Assembly: GCA_021160185.1 (NCBI GenBank)
Contig: JAGHDA010000264.1
Location: 1-7,561 of the forward strand
Source of the DNA: Verrucomicrobiota bacterium
GTDB taxonomy: Bacteria; Verrucomicrobiota; Verrucomicrobiia; Limisphaerales; CAZBKV01
DNA length: 7,561 bases
Direction of reading: 5' to 3'
The stretch's first letter is position 1. Every line of letters begins with the position of its first letter. Under the pieces are notes generated by a model. The model did no database searches, was not told the DNA's origin, and saw only the letters and a list, made by a program, of their open reading frames with translations. Positions 1-5,886 of this stretch are shown here, piece by piece. A program made the position numbers and the translations under genes.

Positions 1-435
1 GCCCTAAGCCTCATCGTGACCTTCGGTTGCTTGGGCTTGATCTACCTGGGGCTGGGGGCCGAGTTTCTCGGCCTGGCCCAGGTGATGGTCTACGCGGGCG
101 CGGTGGCGATCCTGATCGTGTTTGCGGTGATGCTGACCGGCAACCGGGAGCCGGACGCAAAGAACGTCTTCGGCCGGCCCGCGGCTTGGGGCGCGGGCGC
201 GGCGGCGCTCGCCGGCGGCGGCGCGCTGCTGGGCGCGCTTGCCGGGGCCGCTTTCCGGGATCGCCCGCCGGCGGAGGTGAGCGCTCCGCCCGCGGTTTTG
301 GGGAAAGCCTTGATGACCGAGTACGCGGTTCCGTTGCTTGTGTTGGCGACGCTCCTCACGGCGGCGCTGGTGGGCGCGGTCCTGATCGCGAGTATGGGGC
401 CGGGGGGCGAAAAACGGCCCGAGCGTGAGATTTGA
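1..435 (+). CDS. nuoJ: NADH:quinone oxidoreductase subunit J, 5'-truncated by the window
   Basis: NuoJ (ND6-type) is a small membrane subunit of complex I that sits between the quinone-site module and the first pump. One of its helices takes part in coupling quinone reduction to proton movement. The reading frame is open from base 1 to the TGA at 433-435, giving 144 visible residues. E. coli NuoJ has about 184, so some tens of N-terminal residues lie outside the window. The visible start (ALSLIVTFGCLGLIYLGLG) is the middle of a helix. It is followed by the family's hallmark helix with AEFLGLAQVMVYAGAVAILI, then a glycine/alanine-rich segment and a last helix near MTEYAVPLLVLATLLTAALV. The GTG at 16 is in frame but lies inside the conserved region, so it is not the true start. 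In the last helix, a glutamate that many homologues carry after Pro-Phe appears to be Leu. nuoK follows after 27 bases. Identification is firm. Confidence 0.93.
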   Translation, partial: ALSLIVTFGCLGLIYLGLGAEFLGLAQVMVYAGAVAILIVFAVMLTGNREPDAKNVFGRPAAWGAGAAALAGGGALLGALAGAAFRDRPPAEVSAPPAVLGKALMTEYAVPLLVLATLLTAALVGAVLIASMGPGGEKRPEREI

Positions 436-449
436 ACGAAGAGCCCGGC

Positions 450-453
450 GGAG
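450..453 (+). promoter_or_regulatory. Ribosome binding site of nuoK
   Basis: GGAG, nine bases before the ATG at 463, inside the short nuoJ-nuoK spacer. It supports the chosen nuoK start, which also matches the usual NuoK N-terminus. Confidence 0.6.
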
Positions 454-462
454 AAAGAAACA

Positions 463-774
463 ATGGTTTCATTGCCTGCATGCCTGGCGCTTTCCGGCCT
501 GCTTTTCACGGCGGGCGCGGCGGGCGTGTTCCTGCGACGAAGCGCCCTGTTGGGGTTGATCAGCGTGGAGCTGATGCTCAACGCGGCGAACCTGAACTTC
601 GTCGCTTTCTGGCGGCACGGGGCTTCCGCCGACGGCGTGGACGGCGTTATGTTCGCGCTTTTTTCGATCGCGCTGGCCGCCGGCGAAGCCGCGGTGGGCC
701 TGGCGCTGATCATCGCGATCTATCGCCGCCATCGGGCGGTGTATTTGGATGAACTGACGGAGCTGAAGGGCTGA
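463..774 (+). CDS. nuoK: NADH:quinone oxidoreductase subunit K
   Basis: NuoK (ND4L-type) is a three-helix membrane subunit that supplies part of a proton path next to NuoN and NuoJ. The protein has 103 residues against 100 in E. coli, so it is full length. The two buried glutamates that define the family are present: E36 in GLISVELMLNAANLNFV and E75 in AAGEAAVGLAL, matching E. coli Glu36 and Glu72. The N-terminus (LALSGLLFTAGAAGVFLRR) is the typical first helix, followed by a basic turn. The C-terminal tail after IYRRHR is short and charged. The ATG has a GGAG nine bases upstream. nuoL begins nine bases after its stop codon, so the genes are surely co-transcribed. Nothing in this subunit looks altered. 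Confidence 0.96.
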   Translation: MVSLPACLALSGLLFTAGAAGVFLRRSALLGLISVELMLNAANLNFVAFWRHGASADGVDGVMFALFSIALAAGEAAVGLALIIAIYRRHRAVYLDELTELKG

Positions 775-783
775 TCGGAGCGG

Positions 784-2796
784 ATGGAATTCTGGGCGCA
801 TTGGCTGTGGTTGATTCCCTTCCCGCCGCTGGCGGCGGCGGGAGCGCTGGCGCTCACGAGCCGTCGGCGTCGCCGCCGGGCGGCCGTCCTGGCCGTGGGA
901 GCGATGGGCGCAAGCGCAGCGTTGGCTTTCGGGGCCTTCGCCTCCGCCGCGGCGCATTGGGGCGAGCGGGCCGCCGTCGGTTTTCCCTGGCTCCAATTCG
1001 GCTCGCGGGCGTTCTATCTGGGTTGGGTCCTGGATCCGCTCAGCGCCGCGATGACCCTGATGGTCGCCGTCGTCGGCCTGGCTATCTTCATTTACAGCCT
1101 CGGCTACATGGCCGAGGACGAAAACTTCGTTCGCTTCTTCTGTTTTCTCTCCCTGTTCGCGGCCGCCATGTTGGGGCTGGTCATCGCCAACAGCCTGCTT
1201 CTGCTCTTCATCTGCTGGGAGTTGGTGGGGTTGACCTCGTATCTGCTGATCGGTTTCTGGTATCAGCGTCCGGCGGCCGCGGCGGCGGCCAAGAAGGCGT
1301 TCATTACCACTCGCGTGGGAGATCTGGGGTTTTTGCTGGGGCTTGTGTGGCTGGCCAATGAAAGCGGCTCGCTTCTTTTCTACAACGGAGGCCGGGGGTG
1401 CCTGGAGCCTCAGACAGTCGCCCTGTTGGGCGCGAGGGGAGCGGGGATCGGCGGCCTGAGCGCGGCGGCGGCGATCGGCCTATTGCTGTTCTGCGGAGCG
1501 GTCGGCAAGTCGGGCCAGTTGCCGTTGCACGTGTGGCTGCCGGACGCAATGGAAGGCCCCACGCCGGTCAGCGCTCTGATCCATGCGGCCACCATGGTCG
1601 CCGCGGGCGTGTTCCTGATGGCGCGGGTGTATCCCTTGTTCGGAAGCGAAGGGGCGAGCCTCGTCCCGCACGCCATGGTTTGGGTGGGGGCGCTCACAGC
1701 CCTTTGCGGGGCCCTGATCGCCGTGGCCCAGACGGACATCAAACGGATCCTGGCTTATTCCACCATTTCCCAGCTCGGCTATATGTTCCTCGGCCTGGGC
1801 GCGGGCGGAGTCGCCGTGGGCATGTTCCATCTGACGACGCACGCCTTTTTCAAAGCCCTTCTCTTTCTCGGCGCCGGCTCAGTGATCCACGCCTGCCATG
1901 GAGAACAGGACATCCGGCGCATGGGCGGGGTGGGCCGGTTTGCGAAGGTTACCTTCGCCGCCTACGCCGTGGGGGCGATGGCCTTGGCCGGCGTGCCCGT
2001 GCTGTTCGCCGGATTTTGGAGCAAGGACGCCATTCTGCACGCCGCCCATCATTGGCGCCCTTCCAGTCTGCCGTTTTGGCTGGGCGTTAGCGGGGCGGTT
2101 CTGACCGCTTTTTACATGACCCGGCAACTGGCCTATGTCTTCTTCGGAACCTACCGGGGCGAGGGCGAGCCTCATGAAAGCCCGCCGGTGATGACGCGGC
2201 CGCTGGTGTTCCTGGCGTTGATGGCCGTGTTTTTGGGCTTTGTGGGCACGCCGGCTTTGGACGCCTTCGGGGGCTTTCTGAGCGGGGAACGGCCCCGTTT
2301 CGAGCTTGGGGCTCTCTGGGAAGGCGGCGCGCTGCAGACCATGGGGCTTTCCACCCTCGCCGTCGCGTTGGGCTTTGGTCTGGGATGGCTGTTGTATGGC
2401 GGCGCGCGCGCGGCGGCCCTCGGCGCGATGGACCCTCTCGAGCGCCTCTGGCCCGGCGGTTATCGGGCCCTCCAAAACAGGCTGTATGTGGACGAGTTTT
2501 ACGGGGTCACCGTGATTTGGGCCCAGGAGGCCTTTTCGAAGCTTTGCGCCTGGATGGATGAGTGGATCTGGGGCGGCCTGGTGGCCGCTTGGAGCGCGGC
2601 GGCCGTGGCCTTCGCCTGGCTGAGCCGGTTGATCGAGGAGTACGCGATCAACGCGGGCTTCGACGCGGGCTGCGGCGGGTTGCGGCGAGGAGGCCGGCGG
2701 GCGGCCTCCTTTCAGGACGGCAAACTGCAACATTACCTTCGCGGGATCGGCGTAGGTTTCGCCGTTCTTGCGCTGTTCTTGCTGTGGGGACGATGA
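784..2796 (+). CDS. nuoL: NADH:quinone oxidoreductase subunit L, with extended lateral helix
   Basis: NuoL (ND5-type) is the distal antiporter-like pump. Its C-terminal lateral helix runs back along the other pumps. It has 670 residues, against 613 in E. coli. The charge relay is complete: E146 in CWELVGLTSYLLIGF, D180 in TTRVGD, K242 in KSGQLPLHVWLPDAM, H267 in ALIHAATMVAAGV, K320 in TDIKRILAYST, H349 and H353, K357 in HAFFKALLFLGAGS, and K414-D415 in GFWSKDAIL. The basic run at 27-32 lies after the first helix. From Y568 of YVDEFYG to the end there are 103 residues, against about 68 in E. coli and about 77 in many homologues. The surplus is in the lateral helix (about 570-650), before the last anchor helix (about 653-668). 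This fits the extra NuoM encoded next. GGAG at 777-780 is only three bases before the ATG. The stop codon overlaps the nuoM1 start as ATGA. Confidence 0.97.
   Translation: MEFWAHWLWLIPFPPLAAAGALALTSRRRRRRAAVLAVGAMGASAALAFGAFASAAAHWGERAAVGFPWLQFGSRAFYLGWVLDPLSAAMTLMVAVVGLAIFIYSLGYMAEDENFVRFFCFLSLFAAAMLGLVIANSLLLLFICWELVGLTSYLLIGFWYQRPAAAAAAKKAFITTRVGDLGFLLGLVWLANESGSLLFYNGGRGCLEPQTVALLGARGAGIGGLSAAAAIGLLLFCGAVGKSGQLPLHVWLPDAMEGPTPVSALIHAATMVAAGVFLMARVYPLFGSEGASLVPHAMVWVGALTALCGALIAVAQTDIKRILAYSTISQLGYMFLGLGAGGVAVGMFHLTTHAFFKALLFLGAGSVIHACHGEQDIRRMGGVGRFAKVTFAAYAVGAMALAGVPVLFAGFWSKDAILHAAHHWRPSSLPFWLGVSGAVLTAFYMTRQLAYVFFGTYRGEGEPHESPPVMTRPLVFLALMAVFLGFVGTPALDAFGGFLSGERPRFELGALWEGGALQTMGLSTLAVALGFGLGWLLYGGARAAALGAMDPLERLWPGGYRALQNRLYVDEFYGVTVIWAQEAFSKLCAWMDEWIWGGLVAAWSAAAVAFAWLSRLIEEYAINAGFDAGCGGLRRGGRRAASFQDGKLQHYLRGIGVGFAVLALFLLWGR
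2554..2709 (+). repeat. Possible 26-residue internal duplication in the NuoL lateral helix
   Basis: This covers NuoL residues 591-616 and 617-642. The first block begins MDEWIWGGLVAAW and the second IEEYAINAGFDAG, offset by exactly 26 residues. Both open with hydrophobic - acidic - acidic - aromatic and continue with a small-residue stretch. Homologues usually have one such 'D-x-x-v-I-d-G-l-v-N' block before the final anchor helix, so two in a row explains the extra length. Similarity is weak at the protein level and nearly lost in the DNA, so any duplication is old. A simple helix extension with chance resemblance remains possible. Confidence 0.4.
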
Positions 2797-4367
2797 GTTG
2801 GAGCGCGGCGCCATGGCTGAGTCTGCTCACCCTGACCCCGGCGGTCGGAGGGCTGGTTGTTTTGTTGGCGCCGCTTTCGCCCCGCCGCGCCGCCGCGTTT
2901 TCCAAGGCCGTCGCGGCGCTGACGCTCCTGGGGACGCTGGGTGTGCTGGCCGGGTTCGACCGTGGCGCGGCCGGCTTCCAACTGGTGGAACAGCGCGCCT
3001 GGGCGCCGCAGTTGGGGATGACATACTTTCTGGGCGTGGACGGCTTGAGCGTCCTGCTCCTGCCCCTTGCGGCGGGGCTCACGCTCTGGGCGTTGGCCTT
3101 GAGCGGGCGCTGGCTGAAAGAAAGCCGGGCTTACGGAGCGTTGATTCTCCTGCTCGAGGCGGGCCTGATGGGCTCCTTTACGGCGCTTAATTTCTTCCAT
3201 TGGTTTTTATTCTGGGAGCTGAGCCTGGCGCCCGCTTTCTTTCTCATCAAACTCTGGGGCGAGGGCGACCGCCATGGCGCCGCGGCGCAATTTTTCCTCT
3301 ACACGATGGCGGGGAGCGTCGCGATGCTGGTGGCGTTCCTCGCGCTTTTCGGCGCGGCGGGCAGCTTCGATTTTCCTTCGCTTGCTGAGGCGGCGCGCAA
3401 GGGAGGTTGGGCGCCTTTGCTGGAGCGCGGGCTCCGCCTCCCGGCCGGCGCGGGCCCGGCGGCGGCCATGGCTCTGTGCCTGGCCGTGTGGCTGGGCTTC
3501 GCCGTGAAGATCCCCATCGCGCCTTTTCACACCTGGCTGCCCGCCGCTTACGTCGCCGCCCCCACGCCGGTCACGATCCTTTTGACCGGCGCGATGTCCA
3601 AGATGGGCGTGTACGGCCTGGCGCGGGTGTGGCTTGGGGTTTTCCCGGTCGAAGCGGCGCAGGCGGCTCCCTGGCTGCTTGTTGTGGCGGTGTTTTCTGT
3701 GGTGATCTCGGCCGCCGCCGCCGTGGCGCAGAAGGATATGAAGCGGATGTTTGCTTATTCTTCCGTGAACCATTTGGGCTACTGCGCGCTGGCTCTGACG
3801 GCTGTCGCCGCCGCGAGCGGGCGAGCCGGCGCGGAGGTTTCGCGCCAGGCGGCTTGGAGCGGCTTCATTCTTCAAATGGTCAACCACGGAATCACGGCGG
3901 GCGCTCTTTTCGGGTTCCTTGCGCTGTTCGAGGCGCGGACCGGTTGTCGGCGCGGGTTGGATGAGTTCGGCGGGCTGCGGCGGGCCGCTCCCGTGTTTTG
4001 CGGCTTGATGGGGATCAGCGCCTTCGCCTCGATGGGGTTGCCGGGCCTGAACGGGTTCGTGGGCGAATTTCTGATTTTCCGGGGAGTGTTCGGGTTGGCG
4101 CCGTGGGCGGCCGCGGTCTCTTTGACGGGGCTGCTGCTGACGGCGGTGTTCTTGTTGACCATGATGCAGCGGGTGTTCCACGGGCCGCTGCGGGCCGAGT
4201 GGCGCGGATTTTCGGATCTGTCCGCGCGGGAGCGGCTGGCGATGGCCCCGGCGATTGCGGCGATGTTCGCGCTGGGTCTCTGGCCGAATCTGGCGTTGAT
4301 GTGGTGCAACCAGACTGTGGCTCGACTGGCGGAAGGGGCGGAGAAGATTCTCACAAGCATGTTGTAG
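2793..4367 (+). CDS. nuoM: NADH:quinone oxidoreductase subunit M, first copy (NuoM1, canonical relay)
   Basis: NuoM (ND4-type) is a 14-helix antiporter-like pump in the membrane arm. I start it at the ATG overlapping the nuoL stop (ATGA, 2793-2796). The open frame extends further upstream, but only through sequence that codes for NuoL in another frame. The protein is 524 residues (E. coli 509). Relay residues are as in E. coli NuoM: E142 in FLFWELSLAPAFFL, K239 in GFAVKIPIAPFHTWLP (E. coli Lys234), K270 in AMSKMGVYGLA, K314 in AQKDMKRMFAYSSVNHLGY, H327, H365, and E425 in NGFVGEFLIF (the acidic residue typical of NuoM where NuoL and NuoN have Lys). One oddity is Q166 in AAAQFFLYT, where related pumps usually have Lys. 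A second, divergent nuoM follows after 22 bases. By eye the two share roughly a third of residues in the core, so this is not a recent duplication. Confidence 0.95.
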   Translation: MSWSAAPWLSLLTLTPAVGGLVVLLAPLSPRRAAAFSKAVAALTLLGTLGVLAGFDRGAAGFQLVEQRAWAPQLGMTYFLGVDGLSVLLLPLAAGLTLWALALSGRWLKESRAYGALILLLEAGLMGSFTALNFFHWFLFWELSLAPAFFLIKLWGEGDRHGAAAQFFLYTMAGSVAMLVAFLALFGAAGSFDFPSLAEAARKGGWAPLLERGLRLPAGAGPAAAMALCLAVWLGFAVKIPIAPFHTWLPAAYVAAPTPVTILLTGAMSKMGVYGLARVWLGVFPVEAAQAAPWLLVVAVFSVVISAAAAVAQKDMKRMFAYSSVNHLGYCALALTAVAAASGRAGAEVSRQAAWSGFILQMVNHGITAGALFGFLALFEARTGCRRGLDEFGGLRRAAPVFCGLMGISAFASMGLPGLNGFVGEFLIFRGVFGLAPWAAAVSLTGLLLTAVFLLTMMQRVFHGPLRAEWRGFSDLSARERLAMAPAIAAMFALGLWPNLALMWCNQTVARLAEGAEKILTSML

Positions 4368-4380
4368 CGGGAAGGGAAGC

Positions 4381-4386
4381 GGAAGG
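4381..4386 (+). promoter_or_regulatory. Possible ribosome binding site of nuoM2
   Basis: GGAAGG ends three bases before the ATG at 4390, which is closer than usual. A second purine-rich stretch, AAGGGAAG at 4372-4379, leaves a ten-base spacer and may be the one actually used. Both lie in the 22-base nuoM1-nuoM2 spacer. Confidence 0.4.
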
Positions 4387-4389
4387 CTC

Positions 4390-5886
4390 ATGAGCATCCT
4401 GGCCTGGACAATTTACGTTTCGTTCCTGGGGGCTTTGACGGTCCTGCTTCTTCCAGCGCGCGGGGCGCGCGCGCCTCATTGGGCCGCTTTGGGGACAACT
4501 CTCCTTTCCCTGGGCATGGCCCTCGCCGGAGCGGCCGCCTACTCGGGCGGCGGCCACCCGACCACTATCGTGCGGTTGGACTGGATCAAGCCTCTGGGCG
4601 TCCAGTACCACCTGGCGGCCGACGGGGTGAGCGCGTTGTTGGTGGTCCTGACCGGGATCGCCTCGGTGGCGGGCGTGTTGTTTTCGTGGAACGTCGAAAT
4701 GCGGGCGCGGGAATACTTCGCGTTTTATCTGGCGCTGCTGGGCGGCGTTTACGGGGTCTTCCTGAGTTTCGATCTTTTTTTGCTCTTCGTTTTTTACGAG
4801 ATGGCGATCGTGCCGAAGTACTTTCTCATCGCGATCTGGGGCTCGACGCGCCGGGAGTACGCGGCCATGAAGCTGGTTCTTTACTCCTTTGTGGGCAGCG
4901 CGGCGGCGCTGGTCGGGCTGGTGGCGGTGCATGTCCAGGCGGCTGCCCTCCTCGGCAGGCCTACGATGGATCTGGAGCTGCTGAGCCGCCTTGATTTTCC
5001 GGTCGGCTTTCAGGTCTGGGCGTTCCCGCTGATGTTCGTGGGATTCGGCGTGCTGGCCGGCCTTTGGCCGCTGCATAGTTGGGCCCCGACCGGCCATGTG
5101 GCTGCGCCCACCGCCGCCTCGATGCTTCTGGCAGGGGTGGTGATGAAGCTGGGCGCTTACGGCGCGCTCCGCGCCGGCGCGGCGCTCTTTCCCGAGGGGC
5201 TTCAGGCATGGGCTTCTTGGGCGGCGGCGTTGGGGGTGATCGGGATTCTTTACGGCGCGCTGGTCGCCTTGGCGCAGCGGGATTTCAAGTTTGTCATCGG
5301 CTTCTCGAGCGTCAGCCATATGGGGTTCGTGATTTTGGGTCTGGCGACCTGGAACGTGATCGGCCTCTCCGGAGCCGTGGTGCAGATGTTTTCCCACGGC
5401 GTCCTCGCCGGCCTTCTTTTCGCCGTGGTGGGGCGGATGGTGTATGATCGGACGCACACCCGCGATCTGGATGAGCTGGAGCCGATGAGGTTGCGCAAGG
5501 CGCTCCCCTTTGCGGCGGGAACGTTTGTCGTGGCGGGCATGGCGTCGATGGGGCTGCCCGGTTTCAGCGGTTTTGTGGCCGAGCTCTCCATCCTGAGGGG
5601 CGCGTGGCGCGCCGCGCCTTGGGCCGCGGTCGGGGCGGGGATTGGGATCGTGCTGGGAGCGGCCTATCTGCTCCGCGTTTGGCACAAGGCGTTTTACAGC
5701 GACGGCGGGGACGCCGAAGGGGGTCTTGACGCCGCTTCTGCGTTGCCGCCGATCACCTGGCCGGAGAAGGCGGGCGCGGCGCTCCTGGCGGCCGCTTCGC
5801 TGGCCGTGGGGTTGTATCCCCGAATCGTGTTCGATCTGGTCACGCCCTCGGTGAAAGTCATCTTGGGGCAGGGAGGCGCTCTGTGA
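4390..5886 (+). CDS. nuoM: Second NuoM-type subunit (NuoM2), lacking the TM7 lysine
   Basis: This is an additional ND4/NuoM-type antiporter-like membrane protein of 498 residues, close to the normal NuoM length and intact. NuoM-type features are E137 in FVFYEMAIVPKYFLIAIWG, K253 in VVMKLGAYGA, K300 in AQRDFKFVIGFSSVSHMGF, H310, H336 in MFSHGVLAG, and E398 in SGFVAELSIL. The terminal glutamate and the Met-Gly-Leu-Pro-Gly-Phe motif place it with NuoM rather than NuoL or NuoN. At the TM7 site, where NuoM1 reads GFAVKIPIAPFHTW, it reads GFGVLAGLWPLHSW, so the key lysine is Leu (L222). It also has an uncommon lysine, K143, six residues after the TM5 glutamate. Position and operon context imply that it is built into the same complex as a fourth pump-like unit. 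It could instead be an alternative NuoM, but the longer NuoL lateral helix argues against that. Its stop overlaps the nuoN start as GTGA. Confidence 0.92.
   Translation: MSILAWTIYVSFLGALTVLLLPARGARAPHWAALGTTLLSLGMALAGAAAYSGGGHPTTIVRLDWIKPLGVQYHLAADGVSALLVVLTGIASVAGVLFSWNVEMRAREYFAFYLALLGGVYGVFLSFDLFLLFVFYEMAIVPKYFLIAIWGSTRREYAAMKLVLYSFVGSAAALVGLVAVHVQAAALLGRPTMDLELLSRLDFPVGFQVWAFPLMFVGFGVLAGLWPLHSWAPTGHVAAPTAASMLLAGVVMKLGAYGALRAGAALFPEGLQAWASWAAALGVIGILYGALVALAQRDFKFVIGFSSVSHMGFVILGLATWNVIGLSGAVVQMFSHGVLAGLLFAVVGRMVYDRTHTRDLDELEPMRLRKALPFAAGTFVVAGMASMGLPGFSGFVAELSILRGAWRAAPWAAVGAGIGIVLGAAYLLRVWHKAFYSDGGDAEGGLDAASALPPITWPEKAGAALLAAASLAVGLYPRIVFDLVTPSVKVILGQGGAL
5871..5876 (+). promoter_or_regulatory. 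Ribosome binding site that fixes the GTG start of nuoN
   Basis: GGGAGG with a six-base spacer to the GTG at 5883, inside the end of nuoM2. It is among the best Shine-Dalgarno matches in the window and decides the start. The next in-frame ATG is at residue 72, far inside the conserved protein. Confidence 0.7.

Noticed and set aside
2562..2792. A 77-residue N-terminal extension of NuoM1 reading back into nuoL
   Set aside because: The extension is Arg/Gly-rich out-of-frame translation of nuoL. The ATGA start at 2793 gives the expected NuoM N-terminus and length.
3207..4397. Open frame of 396 codons on the minus strand opposite nuoM1
   Set aside because: Same compositional shadow: no recognisable domain, and it overlaps a firmly identified gene.
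2793..5886. Recent gene duplication or assembly artefact as the cause of two nuoM genes
   Set aside because: The two copies differ at most positions in protein and DNA, have different lengths and different relay residues, so they are separate real genes.
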